This document shows, in pieces, positions 9,423 through 18,849 of a DNA stretch of 64,000 bases; the first letter of the stretch is position 1, and each line of letters opens with the position of its first letter. Origin of the DNA: Cellulophaga baltica (GTDB taxonomy: Bacteria; Bacteroidota; Bacteroidia; Flavobacteriales; Flavobacteriaceae); assembly GCF_900102165.1 (NCBI RefSeq), contig NZ_FNBD01000004.1, positions 248,001 through 312,000 on the forward strand, written 5' to 3'. Under the pieces are notes generated by a model, which saw only the letters and a program-made list of their open reading frames with translations, was not told the DNA's origin and did not search any database. Made by a program: the position numbers and the translations under genes.

Positions 9423-10592
9423 ATGAATAAAAAAATCTTAACCCTTGTCGCATTAATTATGAGCGCTGTATCTTTTGCACAATCTTCTTCGGAAATATTG
9501 GTATTGAGTGCGGTTGTCAAAGATAAAGTAATGCCAAATGCTGAAATTATTTTTCAGAAAAACGGAGAAACATCCATTACTAAATATACAGATAGCCAAG
9601 GGAAAGTAACTATTCCGGACCACTATAAAAATGATTCAGACGTTATTTTAATTATCAAAAAAGAGGGGTATTCGCCCTTAATTACCAAATGTTTATGTGA
9701 TGGTTTAACCTATGCAATTAGTCCGACCATGCAAGAACTAGATGGTATGAGAATTGTGTTAAGTTGGGGAAGTAGTCCTAGAGATATAGATTCTCACTTA
9801 TCATATTCTGGAGGATATGTGTGTTATCATAAAAAAGAAGCCAACCAGGCAAATCTAGATGTTGATGATACAGATAGTTACGGACCAGAAACTATTACGA
9901 TTACAAAAAAACAGCAAGGTGAAAAGTATGTATACGCTGTTCACAATTATTCCGATAGAGAATTAATCAACAACACCAATCTTTCTAATTTAAGTAGGGC
10001 AAAGGTATTTATATACATAGGAAATACGCTAGTTAGAACGTATACCATGCCAGAAGGAAAGAAAGGGAATATTTGGATTCCTTTTTTAATTGATGAAATG
10101 GGGAACATTGTAACTGTAGGAGATTTTAAAAATGCCACCACTTGGGAAGGCGTAAGTACAATTTTAAGAAATTATAGATTTGATGGTGATACTTCGGTTG
10201 TTTCCAGTTCGGATAAAGCAGAATCTCAAATTATCAATAGAAAAGGAGAAGAAGAATACCATGCTGGACATTTAGAATCAGCTGTTTCTTTATATCAAAA
10301 TGCCATTGAATTGAATCAAAATAATGGACAAGCGTATAGTAATTTGGGCTTAGCTTTTCAAAAACTGAATAAAGAAGCAGAAGCTTTATGGGCGAATAGA
10401 AAGGCTATAGATCTTGCATCGGGTAGTAAGGCACATTATGTAAGAGCTAGTTCTTATTACAATATTGCTAGAATATATGAAAAGAAAAGTCAGTGGGAAG
10501 AGGCCTTACAAAACTTTGAGCTAGCGCAGCAGAATAGAGCACGTGAAGCGTATACGAAAGGAATAGCAAGAATGCAGTCAAAACTAAGATAA
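9423..10592 (+). CDS. secreted YfaP/DUF2135-like protein with TPR repeats
   Basis: 389 residues from ATG 9423, whose signal peptide MNKKILTLVALIMSAVSFAQ decides the start. After an Ig-like, carboxypeptidase-regulatory segment (about 20-100), residues about 110-215 (MRIVLSWGSSPRDIDSHLSY...VYAVHNYSD) match the YfaP/DUF2135 pattern with the W...P.DlDsHl core. Residues about 265-385 form three TPR units (AVSLYQNAIELNQNNGQAYS, AEALWANRKAIDL, WEEALQNFELAQQ). Likely a periplasmic or surface scaffold. It begins 16 nt after the SH3 protein and ends 3 nt before the deacetylase gene, so the three probably form one transcript. Confidence 0.75.
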   Translation: MNKKILTLVALIMSAVSFAQSSSEILVLSAVVKDKVMPNAEIIFQKNGETSITKYTDSQGKVTIPDHYKNDSDVILIIKKEGYSPLITKCLCDGLTYAISPTMQELDGMRIVLSWGSSPRDIDSHLSYSGGYVCYHKKEANQANLDVDDTDSYGPETITITKKQQGEKYVYAVHNYSDRELINNTNLSNLSRAKVFIYIGNTLVRTYTMPEGKKGNIWIPFLIDEMGNIVTVGDFKNATTWEGVSTILRNYRFDGDTSVVSSSDKAESQIINRKGEEEYHAGHLESAVSLYQNAIELNQNNGQAYSNLGLAFQKLNKEAEALWANRKAIDLASGSKAHYVRASSYYNIARIYEKKSQWEEALQNFELAQQNRAREAYTKGIARMQSKLR

Positions 10593-10595
10593 CAC

Positions 10596-11729
10596 ATGAA
10601 AAAAAGAGTCAATTATATCTATTTCATGTTGCTTTTTATGCCCTTATTTTTCTTTGGTGCTAATGGCGCTAATTTTCCAATCACGAAGACGGAGCCGTGG
10701 CCATTAAAAATGGAATCGCCCTTAAGTTTTGATATAGCCTCTAAATGTGAGATGCTTGTTTTTATTGAAGTGTTCAATAGCTATGATTCTTTATCAGCGT
10801 CGGTTCTAGCTGAAAGCGTTGCCCTTAAAAGTATACATACGAAGTCGGTAACCCAATGGAAAGAGGCTACAAAAACTAGAATACTAGTTAATTTTAATCA
10901 GCTTTCTGATACTGCTTTAAAAGAGCTCATTCCATTGAAAAAAAACAGCAATTGGAATGCCTTATCTTTAGAAGGTTTAGAACAGCAGTTTCCTAGCAAA
11001 TTTAACGCTTGGTATGCTGCTACAAAATTTTTTTATGAAGATTATGTAAAAGAACAAATAAGATTAGCTGCTTTATTCCCTAGAATCACAAGTGAAATTT
11101 TACAATTTTCGGAGACCGATATTCAAGGCCATAATTTTACGGATAGGCACTACTTATTAACCTTTGATGATGGCCCTACCGCAGTGAATGGTAATACGGA
11201 TAAACTAATACAGGTATTAGATCGCTATAACCTATCAGGGATGTTTTTTGTTTTAGGCGATAATTTTGAAAAGCGATTAAAAGCTTCTTCCATACAAGCG
11301 TTACAAGAACTTTACGGAGAGAATAGCGTGTTTTCTCATGGAAAAGTACATAAGGCACATCAAAAATATGCAGAATGGAGATCATCTATTGATGATACCA
11401 ATACGCTGATTCAAAATGTTTTTCCAACGGAAAATAAGAATGCCTTGGTATATTTTAGACCTCCATACGGCCAAAGAAATACAGATATGGTAGCTTATTT
11501 TACGCAAAAAAACTCTAAAATTATACTATGGAATATAGACTCCAGAGATTGGAGTGCTAAGTTAAACGTGCAGCAAGTGGCCCAACGTGAAATAAAATTA
11601 ATGTTGCTTTGGAGAAAAGGAATTTTGTTGTTTCACGATATTCATACAAAAGTTCAGGAGGTGCTGCCAATAGTACACGAGTATTTTAAGGATACAGAAA
11701 TTACATGGATGAAGTCTCGCGATTTTTAA
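10596..11729 (+). CDS. polysaccharide deacetylase (NodB homology) family protein
   Basis: 377 residues with an N-terminal signal-like segment (1-26). The NodB motifs are all present: TFDDGP at 189-194 (catalytic base and metal Asp), SHGKVH at 247-252 (metal His248 and His252), RPPYG at 288-292, DSRDW at 315-319, and LFHDIH at 345-350. It should be a metal-dependent carbohydrate esterase that removes acetyl groups from chitin-like, peptidoglycan or exopolysaccharide sugars in the periplasm or at the cell surface. The N-terminal 170 residues form an unrecognised helical domain that is longer than usual. It sits 3 nt after the YfaP-TPR gene. Confidence 0.88.
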   Translation: MKKRVNYIYFMLLFMPLFFFGANGANFPITKTEPWPLKMESPLSFDIASKCEMLVFIEVFNSYDSLSASVLAESVALKSIHTKSVTQWKEATKTRILVNFNQLSDTALKELIPLKKNSNWNALSLEGLEQQFPSKFNAWYAATKFFYEDYVKEQIRLAALFPRITSEILQFSETDIQGHNFTDRHYLLTFDDGPTAVNGNTDKLIQVLDRYNLSGMFFVLGDNFEKRLKASSIQALQELYGENSVFSHGKVHKAHQKYAEWRSSIDDTNTLIQNVFPTENKNALVYFRPPYGQRNTDMVAYFTQKNSKIILWNIDSRDWSAKLNVQQVAQREIKLMLLWRKGILLFHDIHTKVQEVLPIVHEYFKDTEITWMKSRDF

Positions 11730-11831
11730 CCTAAAAATACAGATCACCCTTAATTGAAGTTACGTTTCTGTAGTAGTGATACCCCTTCAAAATAGAAAGA
11801 CATTCAAAAGTTTAAAATTGGCAAAAAACAT

Positions 11832-13331
11832 ATGCTCATGAAATCTATTTATCTTTTAATCTGTACGTTATTCTTCGCTTGTAATAACCCAAAAAAAGAG
11901 GAAAGCGTAAAAGCCAATACTGTATCAGATATTGTAACTATTTCCTATGGATTAAACAATGGTTCTGGTCAGTGTAATACACAACTGTATGCTAGGATAA
12001 ATGGCGAACGACAAGTGCTGATTGATTTTGATCAGCATAAGTTTTTATATATCCAATTGCAAGACGATTTCAATAATGATGGCTTCTTAGATGTTTTGGT
12101 AGAAAATAGAAAGGGGTGTCATTCAGAAACAGAGAGCACCTATTTAGACCATGAAGGAAGTTCTTATTTTATTATGACGTATGACGGTCAAAAATTCCAT
12201 ATGACGAATGAAGTAGGTAAAGATTGGGATGGTATTGAAATGGTAATGCGGGACGGAAAACTTCATATAGCCATAGAGACGGCTGAAGAAAGAAGCTACA
12301 CCTACAGCGATAAACTATCTTGTAATGACAAGGAAGAAACATTTGTTTTAGAAAATTTTAAGTTGAAACAAGTTGGGATACATCAAAAAGCTAAAATGGC
12401 GACAGTGATGGAAATGGACTGCCTGTCACTTATCCAACAAACTTCTATTGTTGAATCTTACGAAAAATTTAATGTTGACATTAATAATGATGGTTATGAA
12501 GATGAGTTAAGGTTTACCTATTTTAAAGGCTTGAAAGGCTATGACAACCTGTATCTTCGGCTTGCTACAATACACAATGATATTGAAATAAATACACAGA
12601 AAAGAAGTGTAAAGCGATTGGGGATTTTAGCGTCTAAAACCAATGGCTACCATGATTTAGTCATAAATTGTGACGAAATTATGTCCTGGAACGGAGAAGA
12701 ATATAGGTATAAAAATGTGTACAAATCAGGAGATAAGTACCGAGTGTTTGCTAAAAATGGTTTGATTATAAGAGATAGCCCAGGTGGCATTCCCATAGGG
12801 AAATTTGACTATAATGCTGAAATTACTGTTATTGAAAAAACAGAAATTGAAATGAATTATGAAGAAGAAGCATATGTGACCATAGAAGGATATTGGTATA
12901 AAGTTGATTTTTTTGATGAAGATAGTAATGCTACCAAACAAGGTTTTGTATTTAGTGGCTATTTAGCAAACCTAGATTATTGTTCAATTTTGAGTGACTG
13001 GAATGAAGTAAGTATCTCGAAAAATGCAATTGTCTATAAATTACACGGACAATGCTATTACACCTATCCAGTAAAAATTATTAGCGAGACAGAAGTTGAA
13101 CTTATTTGGTCTCAAGACGGTGACTGCGTATTTTTAAGTGGACTTGATGAAGATTTTGCTCTTATAATATCTCCAGAGAAAGGAAAACCATTTGCAAAAT
13201 TTACGTTAGATGGGGATACTTTAAAAGCAAGCTATTATTATCCTGATTGGGTTAAAGAATACAATCAGAAATATCCTGCAATTTTTTCGGAAACATACAC
13301 TTTAAATTACCCTTCATTAATTGATTATTAA
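11832..13331 (+). CDS. lipoprotein with DxNxDG loops and C-terminal SH3 domain
   Basis: 499 residues. Signal MLMKSIYLLICTLFFAC with Cys17 (a second ATG lies two codons in). Order of blocks: DFNNDGFLDV loop (about 80), EETFVLENFKLKQ (about 175), DINNDGYEDE and KRLGILASKTNGYHDLV...WNG (about 215-290), then an SH3 domain (about 297-380; YRVFAKNGLIIRDSPGG...GFVFSGY), then a novel C-terminal domain of about 110 residues. It is a paralogue of the gene at 8387 with the SH3 module moved from the N-terminal to the C-terminal side. Function unknown; likely envelope-located. Confidence 0.7.
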   Translation: MLMKSIYLLICTLFFACNNPKKEESVKANTVSDIVTISYGLNNGSGQCNTQLYARINGERQVLIDFDQHKFLYIQLQDDFNNDGFLDVLVENRKGCHSETESTYLDHEGSSYFIMTYDGQKFHMTNEVGKDWDGIEMVMRDGKLHIAIETAEERSYTYSDKLSCNDKEETFVLENFKLKQVGIHQKAKMATVMEMDCLSLIQQTSIVESYEKFNVDINNDGYEDELRFTYFKGLKGYDNLYLRLATIHNDIEINTQKRSVKRLGILASKTNGYHDLVINCDEIMSWNGEEYRYKNVYKSGDKYRVFAKNGLIIRDSPGGIPIGKFDYNAEITVIEKTEIEMNYEEEAYVTIEGYWYKVDFFDEDSNATKQGFVFSGYLANLDYCSILSDWNEVSISKNAIVYKLHGQCYYTYPVKIISETEVELIWSQDGDCVFLSGLDEDFALIISPEKGKPFAKFTLDGDTLKASYYYPDWVKEYNQKYPAIFSETYTLNYPSLIDY

Positions 13332-13528
13332 TCATCAGAAGAATACTTTTTTAAATTTTAGTTGAACTTAGCAACAAAAATTAAATACGAAATAAACTTT
13401 AAGTCTAAAGTACAGAATTTAAAAAGCTGTACCTATTGAAATTAGACCCGAACTATAGTGAACCAAAGTTGTAAGCATGAACTGCATCCAACTAATTAGA
13501 ATAGTAGCGTATTCATTAAAAAACAGGA

Positions 13529-14176
13529 ATGGATTTAAAAGACCCTTATATATTTTTTACGTTACTCATAACCCTTAATATACTAGCATATGGGTTAAAT
13601 GTTGTGATTAGTATTTTCTGGGATAAGGCTTTAAAATTTAAAGCAACCATTACTAAGAAAGAGATACTGGCTTCATTGATAACCTTACTGATCAATCCGG
13701 CCATTGCAATTCCTGGATATCTACTATGGATAAACGGATTATTTGTTTTTTCTAGCATGCCTCTAGTAGCTACATTTATACTCTTATTTGTGATGTTAGA
13801 TTTTTTAATGTATGTGTTACATTGGGCCTCTCATACAATAGGCTTCTTGAAGAAAATCCATTTAAAACATCACGAACATTCCGAAGAGTTTAATTCCGTT
13901 AGCCTATATTACATGTCTCCATGGGAATCTATTTTCTTTGGGCTTTTGTTAACCGTAGTAGTCCTACTCTTGCCACTTAATATCTATGGTTTTATAGCAT
14001 TTCTGGTTTTCAATTGGTTTTATGGCGTTATGACACACTTAAATAGTAAAAGTGAAAAGCAATATTTTTTAATTTTCACCACTAATTTTTTTCATAAAAA
14101 TCATCATCAATTATCCTATAAAAATTATGGCTTTTATACGTTCATCTGGGATAGAATATTTAGAACTGAGAAATGA
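13529..14176 (+). CDS. fatty acid hydroxylase / sterol desaturase superfamily protein
   Basis: 215 residues with four hydrophobic segments. The di-iron histidine motifs are clear: HWASH at 98-102, HLKHH at 111-115, His170, and HKNHH at 189-193, which together give the eight-His pattern of the FA_hydroxylase family. Members hydroxylate or desaturate lipid chains or carotenoids using di-iron and oxygen at the membrane. The length matches small bacterial members. The substrate is not deducible. A CTGCATCCAA motif lies about 47 nt upstream. Confidence 0.85.
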   Translation: MDLKDPYIFFTLLITLNILAYGLNVVISIFWDKALKFKATITKKEILASLITLLINPAIAIPGYLLWINGLFVFSSMPLVATFILLFVMLDFLMYVLHWASHTIGFLKKIHLKHHEHSEEFNSVSLYYMSPWESIFFGLLLTVVVLLLPLNIYGFIAFLVFNWFYGVMTHLNSKSEKQYFLIFTTNFFHKNHHQLSYKNYGFYTFIWDRIFRTEK

Positions 14177-14238
14177 TAAAAAAATTACATAATGGCCCTA
14201 AGTGAATAAGGCATTTAATTAAAATATAATAGTAATAA

Positions 14239-14730
14239 ATGAGCTCAAAGATACCCACTGTTAGGCAAACTAATTGGTTTTCAATACTTCCTCATATAGG
14301 CGTTATGTGGGTAGTAATTCTAATTTGGCAACAAATAGATTCCGTAGATTCATTTCTTTTTGGGGCAGTTACCTATTTAATACTATCTTTTTCTCTAAGA
14401 AACTTAATTCCGAGGGATCATAGAAAAGGAATAAGAAATAACAATCAAGAGAATTTTTTAGCAGCCATTAAAAATTTTGAAAAGAGTTACGTTTTTTTCA
14501 AGAAATATGAATGGATTGATAAATATCGTTTTTTGACCTTATTAAGTTCTTCAAAAATGTCATATCGAGAGATGGCATTAGCAAACATAGGCTTTTGTTA
14601 CTCTCAAATAGGAGACGGCATAAAATCAAAAGTGTATTATGAAAGAACTTTAAAAGAATTTCCAGAAAGTGGATTAGCAAAATCGGCTCTAAAAATGATA
14701 GAATCCGTTGAGAAAAACCTATGTGAGTAA
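14239..14730 (+). CDS. membrane-anchored TPR-like protein
   Basis: 163 residues. Two hydrophobic segments (about 13-32 and 38-56) are followed by a cytoplasmic or periplasmic helical tail (about 70-160) with a TPR-like pattern (FLAAIKNFEKSYVFF and ALANIGFCYSQIGD...YYERTLKEFP). One or two TPR units would serve in protein binding. No enzymatic motif is seen. The gene follows the fatty-acid hydroxylase gene by 62 nt and might be co-transcribed. Function unknown. Confidence 0.6.
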   Translation: MSSKIPTVRQTNWFSILPHIGVMWVVILIWQQIDSVDSFLFGAVTYLILSFSLRNLIPRDHRKGIRNNNQENFLAAIKNFEKSYVFFKKYEWIDKYRFLTLLSSSKMSYREMALANIGFCYSQIGDGIKSKVYYERTLKEFPESGLAKSALKMIESVEKNLCE

Positions 14731-14872
14731 GTCTGTTACTTCATGTCAGGACATGGACTAAAAGCACCACTATCTAAACTTCCCCATAAACCGGGTGTTT
14801 TAAGAACGGGAAGGGCAGTACATTTATCCTGCACATATAATAAGGCATAATCAGTGTGCATCTAATAAAAAA

Positions 14873-15400
14873 ATGAGAAATAAAATTCTGAGTGTACTCT
14901 TTGCTATGGGAATGTTATTTGCTTGTAAATCCGTAAAAAGCACCTCGAAAAACAAGGAAAATTTAAGTATGAATTTTACTGTGATTTCAACGATAGTTCC
15001 TCCTGAAAAGTTTGAGAAAATTCAGCGCTTTATATTGAAGAATGGCGATAGAAGAACGTATCGAAATTTTGATAACCATAACCCTCATTATAAATTTTTA
15101 AATTGTGAGGTATTTCTGGGTGCCGATATTGGACAACGCAATGGCACAAATGATCCTGCGATTTCAAATTTTAATCAGCTCACTATAACCGATTATAATT
15201 CAGTGCTTAGGTACTATGAACTCATTATCGTTAGAAAAGGTGATTTGGAAGCAGAAAAAGCATGGATTAGAGAAGGAATGGAAGAGGAGCAAGTGTACCT
15301 AGTTGATGTTTATGGGAAAGGCCTAGCCTTACTGAAAAATAACTTACCTATTTATTTAGAACAGATAGAAAAGAAATTAAAGGAAGTTAACGAGAAATAA
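14873..15400 (+). CDS. putative lipoprotein, unknown function
   Basis: 175 residues. Signal MRNKILSVLFAMGMLFAC with Cys18. The mature domain (from about 33) has alternating strands and helices (MNFTVISTIVPPEKFEKIQRFIL...YELIIVRKGDLEAEKAWIREG) and a C-terminal amphipathic helix. I do not recognise a family. It is one of a run of single lipoprotein genes on the plus strand with AT-rich spacers of 130-270 nt. Confidence 0.6.
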   Translation: MRNKILSVLFAMGMLFACKSVKSTSKNKENLSMNFTVISTIVPPEKFEKIQRFILKNGDRRTYRNFDNHNPHYKFLNCEVFLGADIGQRNGTNDPAISNFNQLTITDYNSVLRYYELIIVRKGDLEAEKAWIREGMEEEQVYLVDVYGKGLALLKNNLPIYLEQIEKKLKEVNEK

Positions 15401-15529
15401 ATTAGTACTTATTTAGCGTTTATCTAATTAATGGTAATAGCTGTTTCTACAGACCAACTTTACAATAGATCTTTTCCATATGTAGGAATCGGCATTCGGT
15501 ATCTCTAAAATATCCAAATAAGAAAAAAA

Positions 15530-16249
15530 ATGAAAAAAGGCTTTTCAATTTTACTCATAGTATTCATAACGTATAGTTGCAAAAATGCGACCAATACAGA
15601 GGAAGAATTTGGAGAAATTCCTTCTCAAGAACTATCCGTGTCATCAAATGCAGTTTCAAATCTTCTAAAAGATACGGCAACGTTGAAAAGTATTGAAGCT
15701 AAAATTGATATTGAATTGGTTAAAGAGTGTTCGGAAGAAGGAATTACTTCATTTAATATGGACAGTATCACGGATACAAAGAAATACCTTGATAATTCGA
15801 TTATAGATAACACTCTAGGAAAAATTCCAGTAAATGGACAAAAGGATTGGTTTTTAAAAGCAGATGAATGGGAACGTTTTAGCTGTTATCAATGGGAAGA
15901 AAACCAAAATCATTTTTTATTTACACTATTGCAAAAGGATGAGTCATGTTGTTTAACACTGTATTTATGTGTTGCGGATAAAGAAGGTAAATTGCTGACA
16001 ATTAGGTCGCTAGGGTTGTCTGGTGGTGATGGTGGTTGGTATGAAAATGACTGGGGAGAGAGAAAAGGATTCGGCAAGTTTAAACTTTTCCATGATTCTT
16101 ATTATGATGAAGATAAGTTTGAAAATGGAGTGGAATTAGGAATTACGAGAGAACAGGAATATACAGAATTAGTAATCAGTTTAAAATCAAAGTCATTTCA
16201 AATTGATACTTTGGATTATTATAAGACAGAAGTATTCATAAAAAAATAG
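15530..16249 (+). CDS. putative lipoprotein, unknown function
   Basis: 239 residues. Signal MKKGFSILLIVFITYSC with Cys17, then an acidic Ser/Glu-rich linker. The mature domain (about 90-239) contains a strand-rich core (HFLFTLLQKDESCCLTLYLCVADKEGKLLTI) and a Gly/Asp/Trp-rich turn (GGDGGWYENDWGE). No recognised family. Preceded by a purine-rich AAGAAAAAAA near the ATG. Confidence 0.6.
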   Translation: MKKGFSILLIVFITYSCKNATNTEEEFGEIPSQELSVSSNAVSNLLKDTATLKSIEAKIDIELVKECSEEGITSFNMDSITDTKKYLDNSIIDNTLGKIPVNGQKDWFLKADEWERFSCYQWEENQNHFLFTLLQKDESCCLTLYLCVADKEGKLLTIRSLGLSGGDGGWYENDWGERKGFGKFKLFHDSYYDEDKFENGVELGITREQEYTELVISLKSKSFQIDTLDYYKTEVFIKK

Positions 16250-16517
16250 CAAAGTTTATTTAGTCTGCTATGAGCAAATAATAGGTTCGGAGCTCGTTAT
16301 TGTCTTCTTGATTTAAAAAAGCGTTCAGAACTGAGATTTTTTATATTCGAAATAATATCAATTGGATAAAATTAAAATCTTTTAGGGTAAAAGACAGCAT
16401 TGGTTTTGTTCGAAAAGATGGATGACACGGCATATGGTGCTAGCTAAAAATGATTGGAAAACTCAATATATAAAAAAACCTTAGTTTTATACTTTACCAT
16501 TAAAGGCCATAGAAAGA

Positions 16518-17055
16518 ATGAAAATCGACACTAAATTATTCCTTTTCGTTTTAATAATTAGCTTGTTTTCCTGTAAAGGGACAGCACAAGAATCTGGAAT
16601 AGAGAAACCAATAGCTGAATTTGGCCCATCAGAATTGGAAAAAAATGGCTTTCCTAAGTCCGTTGGTATTGTTAACGATTATGGACAAATTTTTTCGGAG
16701 ACACAATATTTAGAATTAACAAAAGTACTGTATGAGTATGACAGTACTACTACACGACAAATAGCGGTAATAACCATAGATAGTATTGCGCCTTATAAAA
16801 ATATTGAAAAGTATGCTTCAGATTTAGGAAATGAATGGGGAGTGGGTGCCGCGGATAAAAATAATGGCTTGGTAATCGTTATTTGCAAACCTTGTAGACA
16901 AATTGCGATTGCAACCGGATTAGGAACAGAACAGGTATACAGATGAGATTTGTAATGAGGTAATTGCCGAAACGATTTTGCCAGAATTTAAAAATGGCGA
17001 ATTTTATACAGGCATTACAAAAGGAGTGAATGAACTCATAAGGCGTTGGAATTAA
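16518..17055 (+). pseudogene. TPM-domain lipoprotein gene with frameshift
   Basis: The first frame (16518-16946) gives a signal peptide with lipobox SLFSC and a TPM domain (FPKSVGIVNDYGQIFSE...YASDLGNEWGVGAADKNNGLVIVI), then stops at TGA after GLGTEQVYR. The missing C-terminus continues in another frame from about 16948 (ICNEVIAETILPEFKNG... GVNELIRRWN, stop at 17053-17055). The junction GTATACAGATGAG would restore QVY-T-DEIC if two bases (an AC unit) were added. TPM domains act in envelope or photosystem assembly and some are phosphatases. The break may be genuine or a sequencing error. Confidence 0.8.
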
Positions 17056-17148
17056 TTGTATTTTAGTTTTCGGTTATGGGTACTATGTGTAACCATTCTT
17101 TAGAGGCTAAATAACCGTAGCAACCATCTTAATTTTTAGCATAATACA

Positions 17149-17835
17149 ATGAGTTTAGAATCCAAGCAAACAGCAATAGTAATGTTAGGGGCAAGTGGTG
17201 CGGTTGGTACAGAAACCCTACAAGCCTTACTTCAATTAAAAAGCATACCCCAGTTAACAATACTGGGCAGAAGTCCCATTCCAAATATAAGCGATACAGC
17301 TGTGCAGCAGCATAAAATTAATATCCTGGATGTTAGTTCTTATCAAAATTTTTTAAAAGGCCATACGGCAGCTATTTGCACCTTAGGAGTAGGAGAGCCT
17401 TCAAAAATAAGTAAAGAAGAATTTATAAAAATAGATAAAACAGCGGTGCTTGATTTTGCTGTAGCCTGCAAAAATGCAGGTGTTTCTCATTTTGAACTGT
17501 TGTCTTCGGTTGATATAAGTCCTACATCAAAATCTTTTTATTTAAGAGTTAAAGGTGAGCTGGTAGCAGCGCTAAAAGCGCTAAATTTTGAGCGATTGAG
17601 TATCTTTCAACCTTCAATGATTTTAACGCCAACAAACAGGTATGGCATTGCGCAGGCTGTTACTTTAAAGGTTTGGCCGCTTCTGAAACCCTTATTTATG
17701 GGGAGGTTTCGAAAATATCGTGGAATTCCAGTACAGGTTTTGGGACAAGCAATGGCAAGAAACATTTTTAAGAAAAGTACATCGTTTGAACTGTTACAGT
17801 GGGATGAATTTTATACAATTTCAGAAAAGGAATAA
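17149..17835 (+). CDS. NAD(P)-binding oxidoreductase (HTATIP2-like SDR)
   Basis: 228 residues. The Rossmann nucleotide site MLGASGAVGTETL (GxxGxxG, about 12-24) opens the protein. Later stretches HFELLSSVDIS and FYLRVKGELVAAL contain the Ser and the Y..xK spacing of atypical short-chain dehydrogenases, and FQPSMIL matches the RP..I region. The overall layout fits the CC3/HTATIP2 (TIP30) group rather than classical SDRs. Cytoplasmic; substrate unknown. Single gene with 93 nt before it and 35-60 nt after it. Confidence 0.75.
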   Translation: MSLESKQTAIVMLGASGAVGTETLQALLQLKSIPQLTILGRSPIPNISDTAVQQHKINILDVSSYQNFLKGHTAAICTLGVGEPSKISKEEFIKIDKTAVLDFAVACKNAGVSHFELLSSVDISPTSKSFYLRVKGELVAALKALNFERLSIFQPSMILTPTNRYGIAQAVTLKVWPLLKPLFMGRFRKYRGIPVQVLGQAMARNIFKKSTSFELLQWDEFYTISEKE

Positions 17836-17894
17836 GCAAGCTAGTTAGTCTATGAGTCCATTTAAAAGTTATGAATAACCCTAAACTTAGAACA

Positions 17895-18692
17895 ATGAAA
17901 TTTAAATTAGTTGGTATTTTTTTTATGATTCCGCTTTTAATTGTTGCTCAAAATGAATCTGACAGTATCGATGCTGTTATAAAAGATTACAAGGAGAATT
18001 ATGCGAATACTAGTGAAGATTTTTCAATCAAATTGATAGACGTAGATAACGATCACGATTTAGATTATATTTTTAGTTTTGGATGTGGAGAAGGTAATTG
18101 CTTGAGGGTTCATTTAAATACCAAAGGAACTTATAAAAAAGTGATAGACGAGTTTGGGGTAGTTAGCGTTGATTTTATCGATTCAAGAAATAATAAGGCT
18201 TCAAAACTTACTTTAAATTCTGTAACCAATCATTGTTGCGGAGAAAGTCCTTTTGGTTCGCATAGAGATTTTTCTTTTGTAGCAGATGAAGTCGTTCTTG
18301 AAAATAATTATGTTTCCTATAACCACGAATATTATAATGATGAGGACAATTATAGACTCGTACTATTACCTGGACATGCATTAGAGGAGGCCTATGATGT
18401 ACGTATTACGACCGATAATTACAACGTTCGGTTTTCGGCAGATTTAAATAGTCATAATGCAAGTTTTACCTGCGATGAGCAAACTAATATAATAGCAAAA
18501 CTATATAAAGGTGCCGTAGTAAGCGTTCTAGCGACGTATAAAGGAAATGATCATGAGGAAAGAACTTGGTTGTATGTAGAAATCTCCAATGAAGCCATAA
18601 ATGATGATGTATGTTCTTCTCCAATTTCTTATGATTTTGAACAACAAAAACTGAGAGGGTGGATTAGCAACAAATATGTAGAAAAAAAGTAA
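17895..18692 (+). CDS. secreted protein with DxDxD loop and C-terminal SH3 domain
   Basis: 265 residues from ATG 17895, where the signal peptide MKFKLVGIFFMIPLLIVAQ starts; an ATG 24 nt earlier is possible. Block one (about 45-75; IKLIDVDNDHDLDYIFSFGCGEGNC) is the same acidic calcium-loop and Cys module as in the genes at 6929, 8387 and 11832. The C-terminal 90 residues (YNVRFSADLNS...GWISNKYVEKK) form a bacterial SH3 domain. Envelope-located; role unknown. It is the third module combination of this family in the window. Confidence 0.68.
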   Translation: MKFKLVGIFFMIPLLIVAQNESDSIDAVIKDYKENYANTSEDFSIKLIDVDNDHDLDYIFSFGCGEGNCLRVHLNTKGTYKKVIDEFGVVSVDFIDSRNNKASKLTLNSVTNHCCGESPFGSHRDFSFVADEVVLENNYVSYNHEYYNDEDNYRLVLLPGHALEEAYDVRITTDNYNVRFSADLNSHNASFTCDEQTNIIAKLYKGAVVSVLATYKGNDHEERTWLYVEISNEAINDDVCSSPISYDFEQQKLRGWISNKYVEKK

Positions 18693-18849
18693 TTAGGGCG
18701 TCTAACAAAAAAAAAGCAGAAAGCTTCTTTCATTCTTCGAATGATAAAAAAAGTGTTCGTGTGGCTGAAAATTACATAGCTGCAAAAAAATAATGAGGCA
18801 GCCAATATGTTAAAAATTAATTAGTAAACTAAAGGGTTAAAATTCAGCA

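Noticed and set aside
11176-11385. Minus-strand ORF within the deacetylase gene
   Set aside because: Overlaps NodB motifs of the real gene and has no start or family signal.
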